Under the pieces are notes generated by a model. The model did not search any database and was not told the origin of the DNA. It saw only the letters and a program-made list of their open reading frames with translations. The position numbers and the translations under genes are program-made. DNA of 64,000 nt from Pseudoflavonifractor sp. Marseille-P3106 (GTDB taxonomy: Bacteria; Bacillota; Clostridia; Oscillospirales; Oscillospiraceae), in the NCBI GenBank assembly GCA_900169975.1, contig LT827126.1, forward strand, positions 372,001 through 436,000. The letters are read 5' to 3'. Below, piece by piece: positions 52,959 to 61,139 of this stretch. Numbering within the stretch: position 1 is the first letter of the stretch; each line of letters opens with the position of its first letter.

Positions 52959-54239
52959 ATGGTGTATGTACAGAACCGGCTGGGACAGCCGCTGATGCCC
53001 ACGAAGGACCATCGAAAGGTGCGCCTTCTGCTGGACAGCGGAGCGGCGGTGGTCGTAAAACGCACCCCGTTTACCATCCGGCTGACAACAAAAGCAAAGT
53101 CCTACGTACAGCCAATCATTTTAGGCGTGGATGCTGGGAGCAAGACCATCGGCCTGTCGGCGTCCACGGAGACAGAGGAACTGTTTGCCGCTGAAGTCAC
53201 ACCCCGGAACGACGTAGTGGATAACCTGTCCACCCGCAGGGAATTCCGCCGTTCTCGGCGTAACCGGAAGACGCGATACCGCGAGCCTCGATTCAACAAT
53301 CGGGTCCGCAGCAAACACAAGGGCTGGCTTGCCCCTTCCGTGGAGGTCAAAATCCAGGAGCACATTACCGCTGTCAAGCGTGTGTGCGCCCTGCTCCCGG
53401 TGGGAAAAATCGTTGTGGAAACAGCGGAGTTTGACCTGCAGCTTCTGAAAGCGGTGGAGGCCGGGCTTCCGGTCCCACGGGGAGAGGACTACCAGAAGGG
53501 TGAGATGCTAGGCCACTACAACATCCGGCAGTATGTCCTCTGGCGTGACGGTTACACCTGCCGGTGCTGCGGCACTCATGGGAAGGGCGTGAAATTCCAC
53601 GTCCATCACCTGGAGAGCCGGAAGACCGGCGGAAACGCCCCAGATAACCTCGTAACCCTGTGTGATGGGTGCCACAAGAAGTTCCACAAAGGGATAATCA
53701 CCCCGGATATTCTGAAAAAGAGGAAATGTCGTTCCACCAGGGATGCCGCCTTTATGGGCATTATGCGTAAGACCTTGATGGAACGTCTCCGGGCGGAACT
53801 CGCTATCCAGGTTGTCGAGACCAAAGGGTATATTACCAAGTACACCAGAGTAGAACTTCTGAAACTGGACAAGACCCACACCAACGACGCCCTGGCCATT
53901 GCTCAGGGGCGGAGAGGGTTTGGAGTCGAGGAACTAACGACGATTCCGCAGTCTGATTACATCTACCGCATCCGCCCAGTTCGCCACCATAACCGTCAGC
54001 TCCACAAGGCGACCATCCTCCCGGGAGGCATCCGTAAGAGCAACCAGGCCCCACGCTATGTGCGGGGGTTCCGACTGTTCGACAAGGTATCCTATCTGGG
54101 GGAAGATTGCTTTATTTGGGGCAGACGCAGCAGTGGGAGTTTCCTGCTCAAACTGCTGGATGGCACCAAGGTCAAGGATGGGGTTGGTTACAAGCGTATC
54201 AGTCTTCTGGAACGAAGCGCAAGCTACTTAATATCTTAA
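52959..54239 (+). CDS. iscB: IscB RNA-guided nickase/nuclease
   Basis: 426 residues, ATG behind AAAGGAGG. Domain order is that of IscB, the ancestor of Cas9: short N-terminal PLMD/RRXRR part (residues 1-45), RuvC-I (ILGVDAGSKTIG, catalytic Asp about 54), Arg-rich bridge helix (RREFRRSRRNRKTRYREPRF), RuvC-II (KIVVETAEFDLQLL, Glu), HNH (CRCCG ... FHVHHLESRKTGG ... CDGCHKKFH), and RuvC-III (HTNDALAIAQ). All catalytic residues look intact. With the omega RNA it should cut DNA matching the guide. Confidence 0.95.
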   Translation: MVYVQNRLGQPLMPTKDHRKVRLLLDSGAAVVVKRTPFTIRLTTKAKSYVQPIILGVDAGSKTIGLSASTETEELFAAEVTPRNDVVDNLSTRREFRRSRRNRKTRYREPRFNNRVRSKHKGWLAPSVEVKIQEHITAVKRVCALLPVGKIVVETAEFDLQLLKAVEAGLPVPRGEDYQKGEMLGHYNIRQYVLWRDGYTCRCCGTHGKGVKFHVHHLESRKTGGNAPDNLVTLCDGCHKKFHKGIITPDILKKRKCRSTRDAAFMGIMRKTLMERLRAELAIQVVETKGYITKYTRVELLKLDKTHTNDALAIAQGRRGFGVEELTTIPQSDYIYRIRPVRHHNRQLHKATILPGGIRKSNQAPRYVRGFRLFDKVSYLGEDCFIWGRRSSGSFLLKLLDGTKVKDGVGYKRISLLERSASYLIS

Positions 54240-54342
54240 CAGAAAGGAGAGAAGGGCTGTTTCCTCCCCATGGTTGAAACCAGGGGTTTCTACAGCCCAA
54301 TTTCGATGATGCGGATGCAAAAGAGTGAGGAAGGAGTTTTTT

Positions 54343-54606
54343 ATGGGCATTATGCTTGGGAACCTGTCTGTAAAGGACATTGAAACCCGCCTTGGTATTA
54401 CACTTTCTGCCGAGGATGTTGCCGTTCTGCAGGAAAAACGCCAGGAGAACGTCAGTGTCCCCCTTGCAAGTGGAAAGTGGCACTGCTTTGACATTCCCTT
54501 TATGTTTATGGCTGCTACGAGAGACGATGCTCTGATGTTTGCTGACATCTTCGGGAAATATACCGGGCAGATGCACAGCAAGTTTTCGATTGGATTTGAA
54601 CGATAA
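54343..54606 (+). CDS. Hypothetical small protein
   Basis: 87 residues, ATG behind GAAGGAG. VKDIETRLGITLSAEDVAVL is a helical opening followed by a strand-rich half; the family appears familiar from Clostridia plasmids but is unnamed. Confidence 0.6.
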   Translation: MGIMLGNLSVKDIETRLGITLSAEDVAVLQEKRQENVSVPLASGKWHCFDIPFMFMAATRDDALMFADIFGKYTGQMHSKFSIGFER

Positions 54607-54608
54607 AG

Positions 54609-54657
54609 AAAGGAGGTCAGGCGGCTTCAAATTATGAGGCCGCCCAACAAAATCATG
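54609..54657 (+). promoter_or_regulatory. Ribosome site and start separated by hairpin, case 3
   Basis: AAAGGAGG at 54609, three bases, hairpin 54620-54644 (GGCGGCTTC / GAGGCCGCC, loop AAATTAT), ten bases, then ATG 54655. An ATG inside the loop (54634) is in frame and could be the start instead. Confidence 0.55.
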
Positions 54658-55077
54658 ATGGAGTCTATTATTGTTTACAGCCACTATGAATATGAGGATT
54701 CCCCTCTGTTCATTTTGCGTGCAGGAATGCCCTGTAACCGTGCAGAGTTCTCCAATGCGGCAGATATTCTGGCTGCCTTGGATGAGTGGTATGGCAATAC
54801 TGAGCAGGAAACCACGGAATGGGCTTTGGAGTTCGAAATCTGGGCCCGTTTCCTGCTGCTGAACGGTGGGCTTATCCTGAATCCGCAACACCTAGCCTTG
54901 GAGGAAGTAAAGGATGAGTTTCTGGAACTGCTGAACGACGGCCCCGAGAACATTCGAACCCGCTATGAGCAGATGTTTGCTGCCAACATGGAGTCTCTGA
55001 AGGCGGCTTGGATAGCGGCAGATAAGCCTGAGCAGTTCGAGTTTGACCCGGGTGCGTGCTCCAGCAGGGAGGGGTAA
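54655..55077 (+). CDS. Hypothetical protein
   Basis: 140 residues from ATG 54655. Helical C-terminal half; no motif. Confidence 0.6.
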   Translation: MMESIIVYSHYEYEDSPLFILRAGMPCNRAEFSNAADILAALDEWYGNTEQETTEWALEFEIWARFLLLNGGLILNPQHLALEEVKDEFLELLNDGPENIRTRYEQMFAANMESLKAAWIAADKPEQFEFDPGACSSREG

Positions 55078-55081
55078 GAGT

Positions 55082-55420
55082 ATGTTGCTGGCTACTAAGC
55101 TCAAAAACCGTATCCTGCTGGCTGCGAAGCCCGAGGACCTGCCGTTGAAAATTGAACTCAAAAATATTGTCATCAACGGTGTGAAGCGTGGATGCTCTGG
55201 GTTTGTCACCAATATGCAGACAGGCTCTTGCGTGTACATTGACACTGAGAAGTTGGTCTATGGACCGCTCTCGGACAAATGTATGTATCGGTACGCAAGG
55301 GACAACAAGGACTACTCCAGCAACTGCCTGCAGAACGGCTGGAATCGCTGGGCGACGGATGAGGAACTGCCCAAGCAGGTCGTTGGACTGCTCAGAGAGG
55401 GCATTGGTATCGTCCGATAG
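55082..55420 (+). CDS. Hypothetical protein
   Basis: 112 residues, ATG behind GGGAGGGG. Lys-rich start (LLATKLKNRILLAAKPEDLP), then a strand-rich part. No motif. Confidence 0.58.
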   Translation: MLLATKLKNRILLAAKPEDLPLKIELKNIVINGVKRGCSGFVTNMQTGSCVYIDTEKLVYGPLSDKCMYRYARDNKDYSSNCLQNGWNRWATDEELPKQVVGLLREGIGIVR

Positions 55421-55434
55421 AAGCGGTCTCAAAT

Positions 55435-55567
55435 TTGACGCCCCTTCCGAAAAATGATACCATACTTACAGTAGTTTAAGGGAGTATCACATACTGAAAC
55501 CATATTGCTTTAGCAATCAGCCAGCATCCTCAAACTTGAGGGTGCTGGCTTTTTATATACACAAAAC
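55435..55567 (+). promoter_or_regulatory. Family B promoter with attenuator-like leader, copy 5
   Basis: AAATTTGACG with -35 at 55435, 17-base spacer, -10 TACCAT at 55458, box AAGGGAGTATC at 55478 (one change), then CTGAAACCATATTG, hairpin 55519-55550 (AGCCAGCA-TCCTCAA / TTGAGG-GTGCTGGCT) with T5, TATATACACAAAACG at 55554. Confidence 0.87.
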
Positions 55568-55587
55568 GAAGAAGGAGCGATAATTGC

Positions 55588-56391
55588 ATGTACTATCTGG
55601 TAGACCTGAAGGAGCAGAAGACTGAAGTTTTCAAAAGCAAACTGGACCTGCTATACTACCGCTTCAGCAAGCCGGAGCATCGCCCCCTGTGGTGGGCTCC
55701 TGACGAAATCATCTATCGGATGATGGACTTCATTGAGCTGAACGTGACCGGCAAGGATATTGTTACGGGCTTTGAGAAGGTCCCCGGTAAGTTTTGGTTC
55801 TATGGTGGAACCGCCTTCCCGTGCTACGAGAAGGTGGCCACGCTTCGCCGCTACATGGTCACGGATGAGCAGGGGAGACGTATCGACATCCGCACTTGGC
55901 TCCCGGAAATTGCCCTTGTCCAGTCCGGCAAATACCGGCCCACCCACAAGGCGGCTGATTCCAAGGGGCCTGCGTATCGTCGGGAACCCTGTGGTCAGGG
56001 CCGCAAACAGCACTTCCACAGAGTAGGCTGTCCTGCTATGTGGCACCGCTCTCTGGCTGAAGCCATGGGTGAAGAAGACCTGGCGCTGGAGGCGGATGTC
56101 CGGCCTATGCGGGACCACTCTGGTATCCGTAAACGCGGCATCAAGGACGAGACCTCCTTTGAGCGGGCTGAGCGCCGGGCGAGTCGTAGCTGGACCTGCT
56201 CCAAGTGCTGGAAGGACCAGTCCAAGGCTGGCCGCCAGTGGGCCAAGCATAAGAAGGCCAAAAACGGCCGGTTCCTGCGTGAGAGCATCGACAACCTGCC
56301 GCTGCTCTACGCGCACCCGGAGTTTGCGGATGACGATTACTGCTTCCGCCTTCTGATGATGGAATTCATTTTGTGGGGACGTACCTACTAA
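55588..56391 (+). CDS. Hypothetical basic protein
   Basis: 267 residues, ATG behind GAAGGAG. Residues 125-245 are strongly basic with a WTCSKCWKDQSKAG Cys pair, suggesting nucleic-acid contact. C-terminus acidic (YAHPEFADDDYCFRLL). First gene behind leader 5. Confidence 0.62.
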   Translation: MYYLVDLKEQKTEVFKSKLDLLYYRFSKPEHRPLWWAPDEIIYRMMDFIELNVTGKDIVTGFEKVPGKFWFYGGTAFPCYEKVATLRRYMVTDEQGRRIDIRTWLPEIALVQSGKYRPTHKAADSKGPAYRREPCGQGRKQHFHRVGCPAMWHRSLAEAMGEEDLALEADVRPMRDHSGIRKRGIKDETSFERAERRASRSWTCSKCWKDQSKAGRQWAKHKKAKNGRFLRESIDNLPLLYAHPEFADDDYCFRLLMMEFILWGRTY

Positions 56392-56397
56392 ACGTAG

Positions 56398-56432
56398 CTT
56401 GCGGGGGGAAGCATAATGCTCTCCCCGCAAGC
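56398..56432 (+). terminator. Hairpin without T-run
   Basis: GCTTGCGGGGGGA / TCTCCCCGCAAGC, loop AGCATAATGC. Lies between two genes; may limit read-through or protect the RNA end. Confidence 0.5.
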
Positions 56433-56455
56433 CGCTGCACGAGGGAGGTGATATT

Positions 56456-56701
56456 GTGGCACACGCAGAGGAATGTCCCTTTTGCGCTGAACTACAGCAC
56501 ATCAGGGAGCTGAATGAGTATCTCGTAAAGAGCGGCAACCGCCCCGGGAAGACCCGCATTGAATATCGGGTCGCACTGGTGCAGAATACCAACTACAACG
56601 GCTATTCCTGCGGAAGCAGCACCAGCCAGTCGTTCCCGCTGAATTGCTGTCCCGTCTGTGGTCGGGAAATTGGGAATGTTGACCTAGTGGAGGGGGGGTG
56701 A
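56456..56701 (+). CDS. Small zinc-ribbon protein
   Basis: 81 residues, GTG behind GGGAGG. ECPFCAEL near the start and CCPVCGRE near the end make one zinc ribbon split by a 50-residue insert. Confidence 0.65.
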   Translation: MAHAEECPFCAELQHIRELNEYLVKSGNRPGKTRIEYRVALVQNTNYNGYSCGSSTSQSFPLNCCPVCGREIGNVDLVEGG

Positions 56702-56714
56702 TTAGGGCTAAATT

Positions 56715-56745
56715 GTTGACTTTATTTGGAAATTCCTTGTAATCA
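56715..56745 (+). promoter_or_regulatory. Possible promoter
   Basis: TTGACT at 56715 and TTGTAAT about 16-17 bases later. Not a member of family A or B. Would drive the gene at 56817. Confidence 0.4.
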
Positions 56746-56816
56746 AATTGTGTGTAAACGTGTGTGATAGGAGGATGATAAAGACTGGCTAATGGCCAAC
56801 ATATTGGGAGGAAACT

Positions 56817-57557
56817 ATGAAATTAACAGATGAGCAATGCGCTGTATTAGAAAAGATTGCCTCTAAATCCCAAATGGACTGCTGGTTCTACATTGACGGA
56901 GACAACCAAATCCGGGATTTAGAGGAAGGCGAAAAGGTCATAGATACCATGGAGGGCGTCCGACTGTTGCAGGAAGGCATGTCCTGTTACGCAGACTACG
57001 ATTTGACCTACCGAGAAATCTATATCTTCGAGCATATCCCCGGGTTAAACGTCCAGCCTGAACACTGGGAAGGGTTGGAAAAGCCCATGGACTATTTCGA
57101 CGCAGAGAAACTCTACTCAGATAAGGTCAGGTGCATCTTAAAAAATACCTATGGCATCGATAATCTTGATTTTGAGGAGGGGGACGCCCTGCGGGTCGAT
57201 ATTATCCTGGATATAGCCTTCTTTCTGAGTTCAGGCAAATCAGAACAGGAAAGTATCGAGGCCGCATTGTCGGAACACAAGGACGAAATCCACTATATTC
57301 GGATGGCATCCCACGGCTACGTCATTGCGCACAGTATAGATGCCCAGTCTGGAAATATTCCTAATGCAGACTTTGTGAGCCTCTATCGTGGACTGGTCGG
57401 CACAGAGTTTGCTGATGAGGACCTGGCAGTGCAACTAGCGAAGGCGGATGGTGTCAAATTTATCGAAGGGATGAATGGGGTCCCGGATAACTACTATATT
57501 GACACGCCACAAAATAGGAACGCCATTCTGAAGCATCTGCAAGCAGATAACCATTAG
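56817..57557 (+). CDS. Hypothetical protein
   Basis: 246 residues, ATG behind TTGGGAGG. Acidic, mixed alpha/beta; no motif. Single-gene unit ending in a strong terminator. Confidence 0.62.
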   Translation: MKLTDEQCAVLEKIASKSQMDCWFYIDGDNQIRDLEEGEKVIDTMEGVRLLQEGMSCYADYDLTYREIYIFEHIPGLNVQPEHWEGLEKPMDYFDAEKLYSDKVRCILKNTYGIDNLDFEEGDALRVDIILDIAFFLSSGKSEQESIEAALSEHKDEIHYIRMASHGYVIAHSIDAQSGNIPNADFVSLYRGLVGTEFADEDLAVQLAKADGVKFIEGMNGVPDNYYIDTPQNRNAILKHLQADNH

Positions 57558-57562
57558 CATAT

Positions 57563-57597
57563 GCCCCGCTCTTTCTTGAAGAGCGGGGCCGTTTTTT
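57563..57597 (+). terminator. Intrinsic terminator
   Basis: GCCCCGCTCTT, TCTTG, AAGAGCGGGGC, then T6. Confidence 0.92.
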
Positions 57598-57650
57598 CAA
57601 CGGGTCTATTTTGAATAGGCACGGTGCAGGGCATATCTTACCCATGGAAT

Positions 57651-57802
57651 TTGACCTTGACCAGCTTAAAATGGTATAATTCTTCTATCAAACAAGGAAG
57701 TATCTATCTACCAACAAATCGAAATATCAAACTCACAGTCAGTCCTTTTACGATTCTGTAAGGGGACTGGCTGTTTTTTATATATCAAATTTATATACAT
57801 GA
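57651..57802 (+). promoter_or_regulatory. Family B promoter with attenuator-like leader, copy 6
   Basis: AATTTGACC with -35 at 57651, 18-base spacer ending AAATGG, -10 TATAAT at 57675, ACAAGGAAGTATCTAT at 57692, hairpin 57735-57773 (17 pairs with three G-U, GGGGACTGGCTGT on the 3' side) with T6, then a variant box TTTATATACATGAACG at 57790. Confidence 0.88.
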
Positions 57803-57817
57803 ACGGAGGAAAATAAA

Positions 57818-58147
57818 ATGCGTAACGCACAGACCACAAAACAGGTAACTTTTGATGAGGCTATCCGCCTGATGGAGGGTATCCGTCGCTCTAATTTGGT
57901 GATGGGATACCACTTCATCAACTACGCCAATGATGAGTGCATCATCCGTCCCACTAAGGTCTCGGCAATCTATCGGGACTGGTATTGGGAGTGCGATTGC
58001 TGTCCGCCCAACGATACGGTCGTCACGCACCTGCACATCCTGCTGCCGTCACATGTTGCTCTCGACGTTGTGGAGTCTGTTAAGTTTGGCACCCTGATGG
58101 AGGCCATCGAAGAGTTCACCGTCGGCAGCAAGTACCGTGATTCTTAA
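57818..58147 (+). CDS. Hypothetical protein
   Basis: 109 residues, ATG behind CGGAGG. A CDCC cluster at about residue 65; otherwise mixed alpha/beta. First gene behind leader 6. Confidence 0.6.
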   Translation: MRNAQTTKQVTFDEAIRLMEGIRRSNLVMGYHFINYANDECIIRPTKVSAIYRDWYWECDCCPPNDTVVTHLHILLPSHVALDVVESVKFGTLMEAIEEFTVGSKYRDS

Positions 58148-58160
58148 GTGCTTAAGCACT
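58144..58160. repeat. GTGCTTAAGCAC palindrome, site 4
   Basis: AGTGCTTAAGCACT at 58147-58160, overlapping the stop codon of the preceding gene and 20 bases before the next start. Confidence 0.75.
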
Positions 58161-58181
58161 CAATAAAGGAGGAGTAGACCT

Positions 58182-58685
58182 ATGTTGCCCCAGTACGTTG
58201 AAAAACAGTTGACGCTGAACCTGCTGACAGACGATATCGTCAATACAGCATTGGAGGCTGGCGACTATGAGGGTATCAGCACGGAGACTGCCAGGCAGGC
58301 GTGCTACCAATGGATGAGCCACTCTGCAGTCTGGAATGATGAGCTGGCTCAGTTCACGGCCGAGTATTGCCAGAGTGCTGACTCTGAGCCGGATGACCTT
58401 CAGGTTCTGGATGTCATTGCGGATATTTCCAACGAAATCGAGCGACTGCTGGTAAACGAGGCCGTCATCGAGTATAGGAAGGAGCATATTCACGATGAGT
58501 CTGTTGTTCAGGCGATGGAGAAGGCCGGTGTCCTGGCGGATGTCGTGGATATGTCGGCACTCCTGGCGTCTCTGGCTGTCGGCGGGAAGCAGGAAGTGGA
58601 GGACAACTGCGAACCGCTCCTGGAAGAAAACAATTTGACTGTGGCAGATGTCATCAAAGTGGCGGATGCCTACCAAGGTAAATAA
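58182..58685 (+). CDS. Hypothetical protein
   Basis: 167 residues, ATG behind AAAGGAGG. Acidic, all-helical looking; no motif. Confidence 0.6.
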   Translation: MLPQYVEKQLTLNLLTDDIVNTALEAGDYEGISTETARQACYQWMSHSAVWNDELAQFTAEYCQSADSEPDDLQVLDVIADISNEIERLLVNEAVIEYRKEHIHDESVVQAMEKAGVLADVVDMSALLASLAVGGKQEVEDNCEPLLEENNLTVADVIKVADAYQGK

Positions 58686-58698
58686 GGGAGGTTTCTTT

Positions 58699-58908
58699 AT
58701 GTGGTACGTATTGGTGTCTCATTACATTGGCCCTGGCGTTGCGCTCCAGCGTGGATGGCGGGAGTGTGAGAACGAGGAACAGGTACGAGATGCTATCGCC
58801 GAAGTTCTGGAACGTGGGGTCTGTGCGGATGAAATAACGGTTCTATGTGTTTCTGAGCCAGAAAATACCATGTCGGTCGATGAATTCCGGGACAAGCTCG
58901 GTATCTAA
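58699..58908 (+). CDS. Hypothetical small protein
   Basis: 69 residues, ATG 58699 behind GGGAGG. Short strand-helix-strand chain; no motif. Confidence 0.58.
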   Translation: MWYVLVSHYIGPGVALQRGWRECENEEQVRDAIAEVLERGVCADEITVLCVSEPENTMSVDEFRDKLGI

Positions 58909-58921
58909 ATCAAAATTTTTG

Positions 58922-58984
58922 AAAAGGAGGACGGCCTTCGCATTCCAGGGCATAAGCCTTGGGATGCAAGGGCCAATTTTTATG
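58922..58984 (+). promoter_or_regulatory. Ribosome site and start separated by hairpin, case 4
   Basis: AAAAGGAGG at 58922, two bases, hairpin 58933-58974 (GGCCTTCGCATTCCAGGGC / GCCTTGGGATGCAAGGGCC), AATTTTT, then ATG 58982. Folding leaves about nine bases. The T-run after the stem also resembles a terminator, so attenuation is an alternative reading. Confidence 0.68.
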
Positions 58985-59869
58985 AAAGTATTTACGAACA
59001 AGGACAAGTATCCCTTTGAATTTTACTGCAATGCCACCGGCGATTTGTTTATCCCTGACACGGACCCCAACGGGACGCCCCACGACCTCAAGGATATGTC
59101 AGAACTTCCGTACCCGCTCCAGGCTCTCTATGAGCGCTTCTGGAGCGAGCAGTATGGCTGGTTGACCTATATGGTCAAGGCCGATACTGGGTTCGGGATG
59201 ATGATGGAGCAGGAGTATGTTGCATTCTCAGTAGACCCCGATACCAAAGACTATGATATCCAGATGGATGCGCTCTACGAGCAGGTCACTGCCATGGCGG
59301 AGAAAATTGAAAAGTCTCTTGCCGTCTTCTGTCCAAAAGCTGAGGTGTACCTCGGCCGGGAAACAGGGCTGGATGGCTGTCATGAGCTCTGCGTGTTTGT
59401 CCCGGCAGATGCGATGGAGTATGAAATCGAGCAGATGATTTATGTCCTGACCCTGGTGGGGAAGGAGCAGGAACCCCCGTATGAGAAAAAGGAGCTAGAC
59501 TCCTGGAAATATTCGGCTTTCCAGAAGGATAACAATTATTTCTCCATTTGCGGAGGATTCGACCCGTACTACGCCAAGCAGCCTGTTGTGACCATTGGTT
59601 TCACAGATGACTGCGGACTGGCGGAATTCACTGTGCTCGTCGCACGGAAGGCCATGGAGGAAGACGGCGTATTTAACGCCGATAGGGTGAAGGAACGGAT
59701 GGAACAGGTCATGCGTAACATCAAGAAATCCGCCGCAGAGGCCGGGAAAAGTGTGGTCCCAGACGTTCTGATGATTCGTGCCTGCAACACGCTCTTTCCC
59801 TGTGCGTGGGAGTTCCCGAAGCCGGTATTCACTATCAACTTTGATGCTCTGGACGAGGAGGATGAGTAA
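58982..59869 (+). CDS. Hypothetical protein
   Basis: 295 residues from ATG 58982; upstream codons in frame fall in the hairpin. Acidic; residues 110-200 alternate helix and strand. No known motif. Confidence 0.62.
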   Translation: MKVFTNKDKYPFEFYCNATGDLFIPDTDPNGTPHDLKDMSELPYPLQALYERFWSEQYGWLTYMVKADTGFGMMMEQEYVAFSVDPDTKDYDIQMDALYEQVTAMAEKIEKSLAVFCPKAEVYLGRETGLDGCHELCVFVPADAMEYEIEQMIYVLTLVGKEQEPPYEKKELDSWKYSAFQKDNNYFSICGGFDPYYAKQPVVTIGFTDDCGLAEFTVLVARKAMEEDGVFNADRVKERMEQVMRNIKKSAAEAGKSVVPDVLMIRACNTLFPCAWEFPKPVFTINFDALDEEDE

Positions 59870-59872
59870 ATC

Positions 59873-60262
59873 ATGCCGAGCACACCAGATTTAATCATGG
59901 AGCTGAACGACTTCGCCAACCACTGCGGGTATTTCTTCAATGCCTGTATGAAGGATGGCATTATCGCTAACAACGGCTATAACTGTTCACACCCAGACCA
60001 AGACGAGACGGTAGAGGACGAAGACAGCGGCGAGTCCGTTGGGTGCTGCTATTGCTGGAGCTGTCCGCTCGGGTATCCGCCGAACGCCAAAGACCTCGTT
60101 GACTGCGGCATCCTAAGTGAAGAAGATGCCCGTGCAGACTACTTCGATGAACTCTCTGGCGAGTATTTTTCGGCAGTAGACTACATCGTCGTGTCGGATG
60201 AGGATACCATCCGGCGGCTGCGGGAGGCCGGGATAACCGGACTGGCCGTAAGCACCAATTAA
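59873..60262 (+). CDS. Hypothetical Cys-containing protein
   Basis: 129 residues, ATG three bases after the previous stop behind GAGGAGG. GCCYCWSCPLGYPP near residue 60 may bind metal. No named domain. Confidence 0.6.
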   Translation: MPSTPDLIMELNDFANHCGYFFNACMKDGIIANNGYNCSHPDQDETVEDEDSGESVGCCYCWSCPLGYPPNAKDLVDCGILSEEDARADYFDELSGEYFSAVDYIVVSDEDTIRRLREAGITGLAVSTN

Positions 60263-60286
60263 AACTTGAGAGGGAGGAAAAAGAGC

Positions 60287-60529
60287 ATGAAGGAACACGC
60301 GGAAATCACGGTGCGGGATATCGCCAACCGCACCAGTAGTCACATGGTCATTAAGGACAACGGCAACGGCTCGACGCTATGGAGCGGATACCAGTATAAG
60401 GTGCTGGAATCCATCTATGCGGACGCCGTGTGCGAGAACGTCACTGTCCAGTCGAACCTCCTTATCTTGTGGCTGCACCACGATGAGGTGGAGCGGGTCA
60501 CACGCAAGGCGGCGACAGCCCGACTCTAA
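60287..60529 (+). CDS. Hypothetical small protein
   Basis: 80 residues, ATG 60287 behind AGGGAGG. Strand-rich; no motif. Confidence 0.58.
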   Translation: MKEHAEITVRDIANRTSSHMVIKDNGNGSTLWSGYQYKVLESIYADAVCENVTVQSNLLILWLHHDEVERVTRKAATARL

Positions 60530-60533
60530 ATGT

Positions 60534-60567
60534 AAGCCCCTAAGCACTTAAGTGCTTGGGGGCTTTT
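60534..60567 (+). terminator. Terminator built around palindrome, site 5
   Basis: AAGCCCC and GGGGCTTTT flank AAGCACTTAAGTGCTT (60542-60557), so the element's recurrent palindrome forms the inner stem of a terminator. It lies 20 bases upstream of the -35 of family B copy 7. Confidence 0.75.
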
Positions 60568-60577
60568 CTTTCCGTTT

Positions 60578-60764
60578 TTGACACTCTATCTTGAAAAGTG
60601 GTATAATGAAACCAAATTTAAGGAAGTATCAGTCAGTTATCACAAAACATTATCTTCGAAAGACGACGCAGCTATCTATAACGATGGCTGCGTCTTTTTT
60701 TGAAACCTCCGGGCACAGACCAGACTTTTAGCCTGATTGGTGTCCGTTTATATACACAAACATT
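60578..60764 (+). promoter_or_regulatory. Family B promoter with leader, copy 7, two hairpins
   Basis: -35 TTGACA at 60578, 18-base spacer ending AAGTGG, -10 TATAAT at 60602, box AAGGAAGTATC at 60620, hairpin 60665-60694 (GACGCAGCTATC / GATGGCTGCGTC) with T7, then an extra weaker hairpin (GGGCAC ... GTGTCC, about 60711-60745), then TTATATACACAAACATT at 60748. Confidence 0.87.
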
Positions 60765-60789
60765 CAAAACTTTCAAGGAGGAATCACAA

Positions 60790-61029
60790 ATGAACATCTA
60801 TGCTATTTTCGCCCACCCCAACAACGGCCGGGATTCCGACCAGGCAGAGGCTAAGGACCTTACCCCTGGAAAGAAATACACCCTGCAAAACGCCTTCGTT
60901 GGAAGGAGCAATACGCGAGTGTTGCTTAAGGACATCACGGGGTATTTTAACTCCGTCTTGTTCGATTTCGTAGATGAACAGGGAAATCCTGTCAACATCT
61001 ATGAGATGCCTCGGTTTAGGGCCTACTAG
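60790..61029 (+). CDS. Hypothetical small protein
   Basis: 79 residues, ATG behind AAGGAGG. Strand-rich with RVLLKDITGYFNSVLFDFVD; possibly an SH3-like fold. First gene behind leader 7. Confidence 0.6.
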   Translation: MNIYAIFAHPNNGRDSDQAEAKDLTPGKKYTLQNAFVGRSNTRVLLKDITGYFNSVLFDFVDEQGNPVNIYEMPRFRAY

Positions 61030-61042
61030 GGGAGGGACCATT

Positions 61043-61074
61043 GCGGTGTCTGTTCCTAACTGAACAGGCACCGC
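61043..61074 (+). terminator. Hairpin, weak terminator
   Basis: GCGGTGTCTGTTC / GAACAGGCACCGC with one mismatch, followed by TTTGCT. Confidence 0.5.
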
Positions 61075-61139
61075 TTTGCTCCATTCCGGTCAATTTCATC
61101 AAAAATTAATCTTAAAAATTTATAAGGGAGGAATTTTAC

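Larger units (their letters stand above)
52640..54300 (+). mobile_element. IscB-encoding IS200/IS605-type element without transposase
   Basis: An omega RNA region, an iscB gene and a right-end hairpin (GGGCTGT ... ACAGCCC, about 54254-54298) form one unit with no tnpA. Left boundary near GTCAGTCA at 52646, right boundary just after ACAGCCC. Both limits are estimates. Mobility would depend on a TnpA Y1 transposase supplied from elsewhere. Confidence 0.72.

Noticed and set aside
54241-54330. A fifth ribosome site-hairpin-start case (AAAGGAG, GGGCTGT ... ACAGCCC, ATG 54306).
   Set aside because: The reading frame after that ATG is only 25 codons and overlaps a better gene start at 54343. The hairpin is more likely the right end of the IscB element.
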